Shown here one piece after another: positions 35,411 to 44,701 of a stretch of DNA of 64,000 nucleotides. Both the position numbers and the translations under genes were made by a program. The stretch is taken from contig NZ_FOUK01000001.1 of the NCBI RefSeq assembly GCF_900114845.1, forward strand, positions 722,479-786,478. The letters are read 5' to 3'. Each line of letters starts with the position of its first letter. Position 1 is the first letter of the stretch. Origin of the DNA: Pimelobacter simplex. GTDB taxonomy: Bacteria; Actinomycetota; Actinomycetes; Propionibacteriales; Nocardioidaceae. The notes beneath the pieces were generated by a model that saw nothing but the letters and a program-made list of their open reading frames with translations, searched no databases and was not told the DNA's origin.

Positions 35411-37249
35411 ATGTCGCCCGAGATCCGGCGGCGGCGCCGTTCCCGGGGCATGCGGCGGGCGCTCCGTCAGCTCCGTCGCTTCCGCCGCGACCATCCTCGC
35501 GCGACGATCGCGATCGCGCTGGGTTTCGTCCTCTTCCTGGGACTGGGGTGGACGGTCCTCACGCTGAGCGGCACCGCGAAGGACCTCCGGGAGGCCGAGG
35601 CGCAGGCTCGCGAGATGCGCTCGGCGCTCGTGCGCGGCGACGCCCAGGGGGCCCGCGAGGCGCTGCGCGCCTACCAGCAGGCGACCGACGCGGCCGCGAG
35701 CCGCACGAGCGGGCCGACCTGGTGGGTCTTCGAGCACACGCCCGTCCTCGGGGACGACGCCGAGGGCGTCGCCGCCGTCGCCGAGGTGCTGCGCGACCTG
35801 GGCCGCGACGGACTCCCGCCGGTCATGGACGCCGCCGACCAGGTCTCCGCCCAGACGTTCAAGCCGACAGCGCACGTCTTCCCGCTCGAGGCGGTGGCCG
35901 CGCTCGAGGAGCCGGCCCGCCGCAGCGAACGCGCGTTCGACGCGGCGAGCGCCCGGCTCGACGACGTCGACGCGTCGGGCTTCATCGGCCCGGTCGAGAC
36001 CCGCTTCGCCGCGCTCCGCGCGCTGGTCGACGACGCCCGCGGCACGCTCGGGTCCACCTACCGGGCGGCGCGGCTGATGCCGGTGCTGCTCGGTCAGGAC
36101 CAGCCGCGCAACTACCTGCTCGTCCTCCAGAACAACGCCGAGTCGCGCAGCAGCGGCGGCCTGCCGGGCTCGCTGTCGCTGGTCCGGGCCAGCCGGGGCA
36201 AGGTCGAGATCGTCGACCAGCGCGACATGGCCTCGCTCGGCGCGAGCGAGCGGCCGATCCTGCCGCTGACCTCCGAGGAGCGCGCACTGTTCGGCGAGAT
36301 CCTCGGCACGGCCGGCGTCGACGCGACGCTGACCCCCGACTTCCCGCGCGCCTCCGAGCTCATCCGCGCCCGCTGGCAGCAGGTGACCGGTCAGCGCGTC
36401 GACGGCGTGATGTACGTCGACCCGGTCGCCGTGTCCTACCTCCTCGCCACGCTCGGCCCGGTGCCCGTCCCCGGCTACCCGGCGGTGGGCGCCAAGGACG
36501 TCGTCGCCCGCGTCGAGAACCAGGTCTACGCGCTGATCCCGACCACGCAGGGCCAGAGCGACTACCAGGACGCCGTCGCCAAGGGCGTCTTCGACGTCTT
36601 CGCCAACGGCGGCGGCAGTGCGCCCGACCTGATCCGCGGGCTGGCCAGCGGCGTCCAGGAGGGCCGGGTGCGGATGCACTTCTTCGACCCCGCCGCCCAG
36701 GCCGAGATCGCCGGGACCCGGATCGCCGGCGAGTTCGTCGGCCGCGACCCGGGCCATCCCGAGGTGGGGGTCTACGTCAACGACGCCGGCCCGACGAAGA
36801 TGCAGTACTACCTGCGCCAGAGCGGGTCCCTCTTCTCGCGGGGCTGCACCGGCGGGCGCCAGACGCTCGGCGTCTCGCTCACGTTCGAGAACGCCACGCC
36901 CCCCAACGCCGACGAGCTGCCCGACACGATCACCGGCGAGTTCTTCCCGGGGAACCGGACCGATCCCGGCCAGCAGCTGCTCGTCGTCTACGTCAGCTCG
37001 CCGGTGGGTGGGGAGGTCGTCGAGATGTCGGTCGACGGTCAGCGCGTCGACAACCCACCCGTCACGACGTACGCCGGGCGGAGCGTCGCGAGCGTCGGCG
37101 TCCTGCTCGACCCGGGCCGGACGCAGACGGTCGACGTCGTCCTGCGCTCGGGCGAGGGCCAGGAGGGGAACCCGCGCCTGGAGATGTCGCCGGGTGCCAT
37201 GCCGGGTAGCTCGAACGCCACCGTGCGCTCGTCGTGCACCGTGCGCTGA
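35411..37249 (+). CDS. DUF4012 domain membrane-anchored protein
   Basis: The 612-residue protein has a basic N-terminus, one membrane helix (about residues 33-55) and a large extracellular part. The sequence RNYLLVLQNNAESRSSGGLPGS followed by a long region with GVMYVDPVAVSYLLATLGPV is the DUF4012 signature. DUF4012 proteins occur in actinobacterial and other surface-glycan clusters; their biochemical role is not established, but a LytR-CpsA-Psr-like or ligase-associated role is often supposed. The ATG at 35411 lies 8 nt after TAGTGT (35397-35402). An ATG at 35378 is in frame but unsupported. It is divergent from the Wzc-type kinase. Confidence 0.82.
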   Translation: MSPEIRRRRRSRGMRRALRQLRRFRRDHPRATIAIALGFVLFLGLGWTVLTLSGTAKDLREAEAQAREMRSALVRGDAQGAREALRAYQQATDAAASRTSGPTWWVFEHTPVLGDDAEGVAAVAEVLRDLGRDGLPPVMDAADQVSAQTFKPTAHVFPLEAVAALEEPARRSERAFDAASARLDDVDASGFIGPVETRFAALRALVDDARGTLGSTYRAARLMPVLLGQDQPRNYLLVLQNNAESRSSGGLPGSLSLVRASRGKVEIVDQRDMASLGASERPILPLTSEERALFGEILGTAGVDATLTPDFPRASELIRARWQQVTGQRVDGVMYVDPVAVSYLLATLGPVPVPGYPAVGAKDVVARVENQVYALIPTTQGQSDYQDAVAKGVFDVFANGGGSAPDLIRGLASGVQEGRVRMHFFDPAAQAEIAGTRIAGEFVGRDPGHPEVGVYVNDAGPTKMQYYLRQSGSLFSRGCTGGRQTLGVSLTFENATPPNADELPDTITGEFFPGNRTDPGQQLLVVYVSSPVGGEVVEMSVDGQRVDNPPVTTYAGRSVASVGVLLDPGRTQTVDVVLRSGEGQEGNPRLEMSPGAMPGSSNATVRSSCTVR

Positions 37250-37306
37250 CCCGCCGTCACCCTTCTCTTCACCTGGTCGCCCCCGGGCGGTCATCGATCA
37301 ACACCG

Positions 37307-37335
37307 TTGACTTCAACCGGGCTCGTTTCGATGGT
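37307..37335 (+). promoter_or_regulatory. Promoter of the NicO-type gene
   Basis: TTGACT (37307-37312) and GATGGT (37330-37335) are separated by 17 bp and end 5 nt before the GTG at 37341, consistent with a leaderless transcript. It is one of the few clear -35 elements seen in the window. Confidence 0.5.
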
Positions 37336-37340
37336 TGCCC

Positions 37341-38174
37341 GTGCCCCCCATCCCCCCTGGGGTCGCGCAGACCGTGCATGCGCACGTCCTCGCGACCTCG
37401 TCCCTCGACGACCGGCTCCTGAGCCTGGTCCAGTCGCCCGGCTTCCTGCCGGTCGCCTTCGTGCTCGCCTTCGCCGCCGGCGCCGCCCACGCGGTCGGGC
37501 CCGGGCACGGCAAGAGCCTCGCCGCGGCCTACCTCGTCGGCTCCGACGGCAAGGTGCGCGACGCCGCGTGGCTGGGCGTCTCGGTCGCCGTGATGCACAC
37601 CGTGTCGGTGTTGGTCATCGCGCTCGCCTGGACCTTCCTCTCGCTCTCGGACCTGCTCCCGCTCGAGCAGCTCACCTCCGGCCTGCAGCTCGTCGCAGGG
37701 GTGCTGGTCATCGGCGTCGGCGTGTGGCTGTTCCGCCGGCACCTGCGCGGCGGCGGTCACGGGCACGGCCACGGACACGGCCACGGACACGGCCACGGCC
37801 ACGGGCACGGGCACGGTCACGGGCAGGACCACGAGCACCGCCTCAGCCGGCCGGGACTCGTGCTGCTCGGCATCTCCGGCGGGCTGACGCCGTCGCCGGC
37901 CGCGTTCCTGGTGCTGGTGACCGGGATCTTCGCCGGTCGCTCGGGCTTCGCCCTGCTGCTGGTCATCACGTTCGGGCTGGGCCTGGCCACGGTCCTCTTC
38001 GGGGTCGGGCTGCTCGCACTGGCCGGGCGCAGCGTCGTCGTCCGGGCCGCGGAGTCCCGCGCGGTCCTCGCCCTCGCCACCCGGGTCGCCCCGGTGCTCG
38101 CCGCGGCGAGCGTGACCGTGATCGGCTGCGTCGTGACGACGCTCGCCGTCGGTCAGCTGGTCGTGGCGACGTGA
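37341..38174 (+). CDS. NicO/RcnA-family nickel/cobalt transporter with His-rich loop
   Basis: The 277-residue membrane protein has about six helices and the family motif AAGAAHAVGPGHGKSLAAAY (about 44-63), where the two His residues are thought to bind metal. A cytoplasmic or periplasmic loop of alternating His-Gly (about 136-160) is encoded by 6-bp tandem repeats and is a likely metal-binding segment. Family members export Ni or Co, or take them up. A second conserved helix has ISGGLTPSPAAFLVL. The GTG at 37341 follows a recognisable promoter. The stop overlaps the next start by 4 nt (GTGA). Confidence 0.83.
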   Translation: MPPIPPGVAQTVHAHVLATSSLDDRLLSLVQSPGFLPVAFVLAFAAGAAHAVGPGHGKSLAAAYLVGSDGKVRDAAWLGVSVAVMHTVSVLVIALAWTFLSLSDLLPLEQLTSGLQLVAGVLVIGVGVWLFRRHLRGGGHGHGHGHGHGHGHGHGHGHGHGQDHEHRLSRPGLVLLGISGGLTPSPAAFLVLVTGIFAGRSGFALLLVITFGLGLATVLFGVGLLALAGRSVVVRAAESRAVLALATRVAPVLAAASVTVIGCVVTTLAVGQLVVAT

Positions 38175-38809
38175 TCGCCGCGCACCCGTTCGGCGACCCG
38201 CAGACCCTCGGGATCAGTCGGGACGGCGCCGACCCGGCCGTCGTCCACGTGACGTGGAAGGTCGGTGCCGCCGACGACCTCACCCTCCTCGGCATCCACC
38301 TCGGCGTGCTCCCGCAGGACCGGGTGCTGCTCGACGGCGCGGTCGCCTACGAGCCGGACGACGGCGCGCAGGTCCAGGACGCCCCGGAGCTCGCCACCTA
38401 CCTGCTCGACCACGTCACCGTCACCGCCGACGGCGCGGCCTGCGCGGGGGAGGTGCACGCGGTCGGCGACCTCGTCGCGGACGGCGCCGACATCGCCTTC
38501 ACCTGCCCGCAGGCGCCCGACGAGGTCACCGTCAGCGCGTCCACGCTCACCGACCTGCACCCGGCGTACCGGACCCTGGCCAGCGGTCCCGACGGCCAGC
38601 ACCAGGTTTACTCGCTCGACGACGGCAGCCACGCCTGGTCGCTCGGCAGCGGCGCCGCGCCGACGTCGTCCACCCCCACCCCCGGCGGCACCGGCGCCGC
38701 CCTCCAGATCGGCGGCGTCCTCGGCGCCGTGCTGCTGCTCGCCGCCGCCGGGGCCCTGCTGGCCCGGCGCCGGCGACGGATCACCTCCCACCCCCACCCC
38801 CACCCCTGA
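38171..38809 (+). CDS. Probable extracytoplasmic partner of the NicO transporter, C-terminal anchor
   Basis: The 212-residue protein begins MIAAHPFGDPQTLGISRDG, a sequence that in comparable NicO-linked proteins follows a signal peptide, and ends with a membrane helix (LQIGGVLGAVLLLAAAGALLA), arginines and HPHPHP. No signal peptide precedes it in this frame. It overlaps the NicO gene by 4 nt, so the missing signal could be supplied by ribosomal frameshifting from the last NicO helix, or export may depend on the C-terminal helix only. The His-Pro tail may bind metal. Family not identified with certainty. Confidence 0.6.
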   Translation: MIAAHPFGDPQTLGISRDGADPAVVHVTWKVGAADDLTLLGIHLGVLPQDRVLLDGAVAYEPDDGAQVQDAPELATYLLDHVTVTADGAACAGEVHAVGDLVADGADIAFTCPQAPDEVTVSASTLTDLHPAYRTLASGPDGQHQVYSLDDGSHAWSLGSGAAPTSSTPTPGGTGAALQIGGVLGAVLLLAAAGALLARRRRRITSHPHPHP

Positions 38810-38821
38810 AGGAGACCCGTC

Positions 38822-41800
38822 GTGTCCGCACGACCGATGCGCAGGCTCCGGATGATCGCGACCTCACTCGTCGCGACCTCCGTGGCTGCCGGTGGCCTGC
38901 TGGCTGCCCCCAGCCAGGCCGCGCCCCCCACACCGTCCACCCTCGTGCCCGACGCGGCGGCCGCCCCGGCCGCCGAGCCGGCACCCGCCCCGGACGTCCT
39001 CGACGTCGGCTTCGCCGGCGGCGCGGCGTCCGACCAGGCCCAGTCCCTGGCCCCGATCACCTACGGGACGCCGACCTTCGGCACCGACGCCAAGCAGGGC
39101 CCCGTGATGCACGTCGACGGCGTCGACGACGCGGTCGGCTTCCCGTTCGAGGACCAGTGGAGCAAGGTCACCACCGGCCTCAGCGTCGAGTGCGTCTTCC
39201 GGATCGACACCACGATGCCGGTCTCGAACGAGAAGGACCTCTGCTCCGACAAGGAGGCCGGCGGCATCTCGATGTACGTCACCGGCGGCAACCTCGGCTT
39301 CATGGCGCACGTGGGCGGCGGCTACAAGAGCGCGCTCACGCCTGTCGAGGGCAACCGCTGGTACCACGCCGTCGCCACCTGGGACGGCGCCCAGATCAAG
39401 CTCTACGTCAACGGCCAGCTCGCCCAGACCACGGCCGCGAGCGGCGCGCTCACGTTCCCGGCCGCGACCTCGCGGCGCTTCATCGTCGGCGCCGACGCCA
39501 GCCCGACCGGCATCGGCCAGCCCGCTCCGCCCAGCACCTTCGCGGCATCCGGCGTGTTCTCGCGCGCGGTGTCGGCCGACGAGGTCCGGGCGCTCGCGGC
39601 CGAGTGGGACACCGCGATCCCCGTGCCGCAGGCCGACGTCCTCGACGTCGACTTCGCCGACGGCACGCCCAAGGACCGCGTGCGCGACCTCGCCGTGAAG
39701 ACCTTCGGCTCGCCGAAGATCGCTGCGGATCCCGCACTGGGCCGGGACGTCGTGACGCTCGGCGGCGCCGACGCGTACGCCTACGCGCTCACCCCGCACT
39801 GGGGCGACATCAGCAACGCGGTGTCGATCGAGTGCACGTTCCGCTACAACGGGACGCTGCCGACCAGCACCGAGGCGTCCGTCTGCTCCGGCAAGGAGGC
39901 CGGCGGCTACTCGATCTACATCAACGACGACAAGGTCGGCCTGATGGCGCACATCGGCGGCGGCTACAAGACCGCCCGCGCGACCATCACGCCCAACCGC
40001 TGGTACCACGTCGTCGCGACCTGGAACGGCACCGAGATCAAGCTGTACGTCGACGGCGTGCTCGCCGCGACCACGCCGGCCACCGGCGCGCTGACCCTCC
40101 CGGCCGCCACCGCGCGCGCCTGGACCGTCGGCGGCGACTCGTCGCCCAACGCCGGCGCGCAGTTCTACGCCAAGGCGAAGGTCGCGAATGCCCGCATCTA
40201 CGGGCGATCGCTCAACGAGTCGGAGGTCAAGGCACTCGACATCGCCGCCTTCGGCGAGCACCCCGACGCCCGCGTCGCGGTGACCTCGTCGGTCCCGGCC
40301 ACCGGTGACCGGATCTCGGCGCCCGTCGAGTTCGACCTGACGGTCACCCACCAGGACAACGCCACCGGCTGGACCTACCTGCTCGACGGCAAGCCGATCA
40401 CCCCCGGCCAGCTGGTCGGTCCCGGCCTGTCCGCCGGCGCGCACCGGATCTCGGTCTCCGCGATCGACGTGTTCGGCAAGGAGATCAATCACGAGATCGC
40501 CTTCGAGTCCGACAGCATCCCGACCGGCGGCGGCACCGGCGCCGGCGAGGGCAAGGGTCGCGTCGAGCTGTCCGCCATCGCGAGCAGCCCCGACGGCAGC
40601 GACGTGACGACGACCTTCCGCGCGGCGACTGCTGCCGTGGCCGACGGCGGCGTCCAGGGCGTCATCAAGGAGCTCCCGACCTCGCTCGACTTCACCTACG
40701 AGCAGGGCAAGCAGCTCACCGGCAAGGCGACGCCCGACGACGAGAAGGCGACGACGAGCCCCACCACCGGCGACCTCCCCTTCCAGAAGTACGACGTCCA
40801 GGTCGGCGCAGCCGTCACCGGTCAGCAGGTCGTGTGGAAGGGCGTCGTCGACCCGGCGCGCTCGGTCACGCTCCACGCCTGGAACAAGGAGACGTCCACC
40901 TGGGCCGAGCTCGCCACCGCGCGCGGCGTGCGTGACGGCGACACGGTGCTCAACGCCGTCGTCCGTCCCGCGCTGGTCGACGGCGGCGTCGTCCACCTGC
41001 TCGTGCTCGGCACCGACCCGTTCGCCGACGACCTCGCCCCGCGCGACGCCAAGGCCGCGAACGACAAGGACAAGTTCGAGAACCCCTCGGACTACGACTT
41101 CTCGCTCGCGCACTTCACCGACACGCAGTACCTCGCCGAGGGCGCGGCCGGCGGCACGTACGACAACTGGAACGGCGTCGCCGAGCCCAGCGACGTGATG
41201 CAGGAGGAGGAGCGCGCCATCTGGGCCAAGGCCTACGAGGCGAGCACCAGCTGGATCGCGCAGCAGGCCGGGCCGCGGAAGATCGCGTGGGCCGGGCACA
41301 CCGGTGACGTCATCGAGAACGACTACTACAACCCGCTGGCCAAGGACGGGCTGGGCAACCTGCTGTACCCGGGCCTCGAGGAGCAGGTGCGCAAGGAGTT
41401 CGAGTTCACCTCGGGTGCGCAGGCGACCCTCGACGACGCGGGCGTCGTCAACCAGGTGATCGCGGGCAACCACGACAACCAGCTCGGCAACGAGACCGGT
41501 CCGACCTCGCGGTTCAACAAGTACTACGGGCCCGGGCGCTACTACGACGCCGCGAAGGCGTGGCCGTCCGGCGCGTCGTACCACGCGTGGGACGAGACGA
41601 CCGACAGCCAGGGCAACGTCCTCACGCCGGGCCAGGACAACCAGAACAACTACGTCCTGTTCTCGGCCGGCGGCCTCGACTTCGTCGCGGTCGGCCTGTC
41701 GTACGGCGTCACCCAGGCCGAGGCGGACTGGGCCAGCTCGGTCTTCGAGCGCTACCCCGACCGCAACGGCATCCTGCTCACGCACGCCTACATCGCCCCC

Positions 41801-43318
41801 TCGACGGCCTCGGACGGCCGGGGCGCGACGTTCTCGGGCGACGGCTCGAAGCTGTACGACGAGGTGGTCACCGCCAACCCGAACGTCTTCCTGATCCTCG
41901 CCGGGCACGAGCACGGCGTCGGCACGAACCTGAAGACCAAGGTCGGCGCGACCGTTAAGCACAACGTCGTCGAGCTGCTCGCGGACTACCAGTTCTACAA
42001 GGTCTCCGCGCGCGAGCTGTGGCCCGACAAGGTCGACTCGGCGGGCAACATCGACCTCAACGGCGACGGCGTCATCGACCACAAGGCGACCGACCTGCTG
42101 CAGTTCGGCGCCAGCTGGCTCCGGCTGCTCCAGTTCGACGTCGCGCGGGCCGAGGTCAGCATCGACACGTACTCGCCGCACTTCGACAACTTCGGGGCGA
42201 CCGAGTACGACGACCGGAAGCGCTACAACGGCGCCGAGGACAACCTGGTGCTGCCGGTCGACCTGTCCAGCCGCACTACGACGTTCTCGACCGACGGGCT
42301 CACCGTGGTGACCCCGACGGACACGGTGATCGGCGTCGACACGGCCCGCTCGGGCTGGCCGGCGACGGTCGAGTGGACGGGGCTGGCCGAGGGCCAGGTC
42401 TACGCGTGGACGGCGGAGAGCAAGACCGCCGCCGGCGACCGGATCGGTGCGCTGCGCCAGTTCGGCACGGTGTTCCGGGCGACCGCCGCCGGTACCGACG
42501 TCACCGCGCCGACGGTCGCGCTGCCCGACGAGACGACGCTGACGGTCGGCGACCCCTTCGACCCGCTCGCCGGCGTCACCGCGACCGACGACACGGACGG
42601 GGACGTGACCGACCGGATCCAGGTGGTCGGCGACGTCGACATCGCGAAGGCGGGGAGCTACCCCCTGACCTACGTCGTGGCGGACACGAACGGCAACCAG
42701 GTCGTCGTACCGCGGGTGGTGAAGGTGGTCGAGGCCGTCGACAACCGGACCCCGGCCGCGGTCAGCGGGGGCAACGTCACCGCCGTCTTCGGCCAGACGC
42801 TCCACCTCACGGCGAAGGTCGACCCGTCGGCCGCCACCGGCACCGTCCGCTTCCTCAACGGCGAGGAGGTCCTCTGCGAGGCCGTCGTCACCCGCGGCAC
42901 CGCGACCTGCACGGTGCGGACCCTGCCCCCGCCGGGTGCGTACCCGATCGTCGCTGGGTACTCCGGTGACACCCGCTACCAGCCGGCCCAGCGGACGTTC
43001 GTCCTGTCGGTGCGCCAGCCCGGCAATCCGAGCGCCCCGAAGGCCCACGCGAAGCTGAAGGCGAAGGCCAAGAAGGCCAGCGTGGCGCGCCGCCAGGCCG
43101 CCGTCCTGACTGCCTCGGTGACGCCGAGGGCGACCGGCCGGATCGTGTTCACCAGCAAGGGCCGGACCCTGTGCACCGCGGTGATCCGCAACGGCAAGGC
43201 CTCCTGCACCACCGCCCGCACCCTGCGGCCGGGCACCTACCGGGTCAAGGCGTCGTACGCCGGCAGCACCACGCACTACGCCGGCACCGCCACCTTCACC
43301 TTCCGCAAGCGCCGTTAA
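38822..43318 (+). CDS. Secreted LamG-repeat metallophosphoesterase
   Basis: The 1498-residue protein starts with a signal peptide (cleavage probably after PSQA, near 33). Two LamG/concanavalin-like domains follow (about 60-255 and 273-470) that are clear internal duplicates (CVFRIDTTMPVSNEKDLC and CTFRYNGTLPTSTEASVC). A metallophosphoesterase domain follows (about 758-1139) with HFTDTQYL, GHTGDVIEND, GNHDNQ and GHEHG as metal-ligand motifs. After it come an Ig-like domain with VTAPTVALPDETTLTVGDPF and two Ig-like repeats ending at the basic C-terminus. The enzyme may hydrolyse phosphodiesters on surface glycans; substrate unknown. The GTG at 38822 has AAGGAG 8 nt upstream. Confidence 0.88.
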   Translation: MSARPMRRLRMIATSLVATSVAAGGLLAAPSQAAPPTPSTLVPDAAAAPAAEPAPAPDVLDVGFAGGAASDQAQSLAPITYGTPTFGTDAKQGPVMHVDGVDDAVGFPFEDQWSKVTTGLSVECVFRIDTTMPVSNEKDLCSDKEAGGISMYVTGGNLGFMAHVGGGYKSALTPVEGNRWYHAVATWDGAQIKLYVNGQLAQTTAASGALTFPAATSRRFIVGADASPTGIGQPAPPSTFAASGVFSRAVSADEVRALAAEWDTAIPVPQADVLDVDFADGTPKDRVRDLAVKTFGSPKIAADPALGRDVVTLGGADAYAYALTPHWGDISNAVSIECTFRYNGTLPTSTEASVCSGKEAGGYSIYINDDKVGLMAHIGGGYKTARATITPNRWYHVVATWNGTEIKLYVDGVLAATTPATGALTLPAATARAWTVGGDSSPNAGAQFYAKAKVANARIYGRSLNESEVKALDIAAFGEHPDARVAVTSSVPATGDRISAPVEFDLTVTHQDNATGWTYLLDGKPITPGQLVGPGLSAGAHRISVSAIDVFGKEINHEIAFESDSIPTGGGTGAGEGKGRVELSAIASSPDGSDVTTTFRAATAAVADGGVQGVIKELPTSLDFTYEQGKQLTGKATPDDEKATTSPTTGDLPFQKYDVQVGAAVTGQQVVWKGVVDPARSVTLHAWNKETSTWAELATARGVRDGDTVLNAVVRPALVDGGVVHLLVLGTDPFADDLAPRDAKAANDKDKFENPSDYDFSLAHFTDTQYLAEGAAGGTYDNWNGVAEPSDVMQEEERAIWAKAYEASTSWIAQQAGPRKIAWAGHTGDVIENDYYNPLAKDGLGNLLYPGLEEQVRKEFEFTSGAQATLDDAGVVNQVIAGNHDNQLGNETGPTSRFNKYYGPGRYYDAAKAWPSGASYHAWDETTDSQGNVLTPGQDNQNNYVLFSAGGLDFVAVGLSYGVTQAEADWASSVFERYPDRNGILLTHAYIAPSTASDGRGATFSGDGSKLYDEVVTANPNVFLILAGHEHGVGTNLKTKVGATVKHNVVELLADYQFYKVSARELWPDKVDSAGNIDLNGDGVIDHKATDLLQFGASWLRLLQFDVARAEVSIDTYSPHFDNFGATEYDDRKRYNGAEDNLVLPVDLSSRTTTFSTDGLTVVTPTDTVIGVDTARSGWPATVEWTGLAEGQVYAWTAESKTAAGDRIGALRQFGTVFRATAAGTDVTAPTVALPDETTLTVGDPFDPLAGVTATDDTDGDVTDRIQVVGDVDIAKAGSYPLTYVVADTNGNQVVVPRVVKVVEAVDNRTPAAVSGGNVTAVFGQTLHLTAKVDPSAATGTVRFLNGEEVLCEAVVTRGTATCTVRTLPPPGAYPIVAGYSGDTRYQPAQRTFVLSVRQPGNPSAPKAHAKLKAKAKKASVARRQAAVLTASVTPRATGRIVFTSKGRTLCTAVIRNGKASCTTARTLRPGTYRVKASYAGSTTHYAGTATFTFRKRR

Positions 43319-43327
43319 CCCACCCGC

Positions 43328-43492
43328 CGAAGTAGCAAGGTTGCGCCCCCGAAGTAGCAAGGTTGGACCCACGAAGTAGCAAGGTTTCCCGGTCGAGGTT
43401 GCAGTGGTGGATCAGCTGCGATCTCGGCCGGGAAACTGCGCATTCTGGGAGGGCCAACCCTGCAACTTCGGGGGGCCAACCCAGCAACCTCG
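43328..43492. repeat. 22-nt repeat array with opposed arms
   Basis: Four plus-oriented units start at 43328, 43350, 43372 and 43394 (CGAAGTAGCAAGGTTG type). Two units in the opposite orientation occupy 43449-43470 and 43471-43492 after a 33-nt spacer. Lies between the phosphoesterase gene and the sulfur leader peptide. Confidence 0.88.
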
Positions 43493-43590
43493 GCGGTGGG
43501 GGAGCACCCAGATCTCAACAAGTGGACATGCGTCTCAGGATATGGAATGTCGAGTTCGTGGTTCGGGGAAAGCCGCCTAGGCTCTTCCCC

Positions 43591-43671
43591 ATGTCGACGA
43601 CTCTGCTGCTGACCAAGCGGCGCGCGGTGGACAACTGCCGCGTCAGCTCGGCGCTGTGTCGACCCTGCTGA
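43591..43671 (+). CDS. Cysteine-containing leader peptide upstream of sulfurtransferase genes
   Basis: The 26-residue peptide reads MSTTLLLTKRRAVDNCRVSS then ALCRPC, with Cys at 16, 23 and 26. It matches the actinobacterial leader peptides (Leu-rich start, Arg-Arg-x-Val-Asp, Ser-Ser-Ala-Leu-Cys end) that sit in front of sulfur-metabolism operons and are thought to sense cysteine supply by ribosome stalling. TAGGCT (43578-43583) lies 7 nt before the ATG, making it leaderless as in the mycobacterial examples. It lies 181 nt before the thiosulfate sulfurtransferase gene. Confidence 0.82.
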   Translation: MSTTLLLTKRRAVDNCRVSSALCRPC

Positions 43672-43852
43672 CGGGTCTCTGATCTCCGGCGGTCTCCGCC
43701 GACCCGGGCCTCGCCCGGCTGAACCCGTCGCCTCCCGTGGCACTGCCGTGCCCAGGCGTTGGCCTGTGCGTGCGCCGTGCTGCCGGATCAGCACCCAGCA
43801 ACAGCAACAGCACCGTCGTGCCCGCACCATCGCAACCATCGAAGGAATCACC
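43672..43852 (+). promoter_or_regulatory. Putative cysteine-responsive attenuator
   Basis: Between leader peptide and sulfurtransferase lie two GC-rich hairpins (43687-43701 with CGGCG/CGCCG; 43704-43718 with CCGGGC/GCCCGG) and then a hairpin-poor CA-rich stretch with the GAAGGA RBS. The arrangement fits attenuation coupled to leader translation. Confidence 0.5.
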
Positions 43853-44701
43853 ATGAGCCGCGAGAACTCCCTCGTCTCCGCCCAGTGGGTCGAGGACAAC
43901 CTCGACAACGCCCAGGTCGTCGTCATCGAGGTCGACGAGGACACCACGGCCTACGACAAGGGCCACATCCGCAACGCCATCAAGCTCGACTGGACCACCG
44001 ACCTGCAGGACCAGGTCCGTCGTGACTTCGTCAACAAGGCCCAGTTCGAGGCGCTCCTCTCCGAGCGCGGTGTCGCCAACGACCAGACCGTCGTCCTCTA
44101 CGGCGGCAACAACAACTGGTTCGCCGCCTACGCGTACTGGTACTTCAAGCTGTACGGCCACCAGGACGTCAAGCTCATGGACGGCGGCCGCAAGAAGTGG
44201 GAGCTCGACAGCCGTGAGCTGACCGACGAGCTGCCGACCCGCGCGGCGACCAGCTACACCGCGCAGGAGCAGGACCGCTCGATCCGCGCCTTCCGCGACG
44301 ACGTCGTGGCCGCAATCGGCACCCAGAACCTGGTCGACGTCCGCAGCCCCGACGAGTACGCCGGCCGCCTCCTCGCGCCGGCCCACCTCCCGCAGGAGCA
44401 GTCGCAGCGCGCCGGCCACATCCCGACGTCGGTGAACGTCCCGTGGAGCAAGAACGCCAACGACGACGGCACCTTCAAGTCCGACGAGGACCTGCAGGCG
44501 CTCTACGCCGAGGTCGGCTTCGACGAGTCCAAGGACACCATCGCGCTGTGCCGCATCGGTGAGCGCTCCTCGCTCACCTGGTTCGTGCTGCAGGAGATCC
44601 TCGGCAAGAAGAACGTCAAGAACTACGACGGCTCGTGGACCGAGTACGGCTCCCTCGTCGGCGTTCCGATCGCGCTCGGCGACGAGCCCGGTGACGCCTG
44701 A
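43853..44701 (+). CDS. Thiosulfate sulfurtransferase (rhodanese, CysA/SseA type)
   Basis: The 282-residue protein has two rhodanese domains. The N-terminal one is inactive, and the C-terminal one carries the active-site loop IALCRIGERSSLTWFVL, with the catalytic Cys in Cys-Arg-Ile-Gly-Glu-Arg. VVIEVDEDTTAYDKGHIRNA and LVDVRSPDEYAGR are the paired CH2-type motifs. It transfers sulfane sulfur from thiosulfate or another donor to a thiol. The ATG at 43853 has GAAGGA 6 nt upstream. The stop shares one base with the start of the SseC gene, forming a two-gene operon behind the cysteine leader. Confidence 0.92.
   Translation: MSRENSLVSAQWVEDNLDNAQVVVIEVDEDTTAYDKGHIRNAIKLDWTTDLQDQVRRDFVNKAQFEALLSERGVANDQTVVLYGGNNNWFAAYAYWYFKLYGHQDVKLMDGGRKKWELDSRELTDELPTRAATSYTAQEQDRSIRAFRDDVVAAIGTQNLVDVRSPDEYAGRLLAPAHLPQEQSQRAGHIPTSVNVPWSKNANDDGTFKSDEDLQALYAEVGFDESKDTIALCRIGERSSLTWFVLQEILGKKNVKNYDGSWTEYGSLVGVPIALGDEPGDA

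Noticed and set aside
37755..37830. Six-bp tandem repeats in the NicO gene as a phase-variation tract
   Set aside because: Unit length is a multiple of three, so changes keep the frame; they only alter the length of the His-Gly loop.
38864..43372. About 1500-codon minus-strand open frame opposite the phosphoesterase gene
   Set aside because: Arg/Gly/Val/Asp-biased shadow with no motifs, while the plus strand has a signal peptide and several recognised domains.
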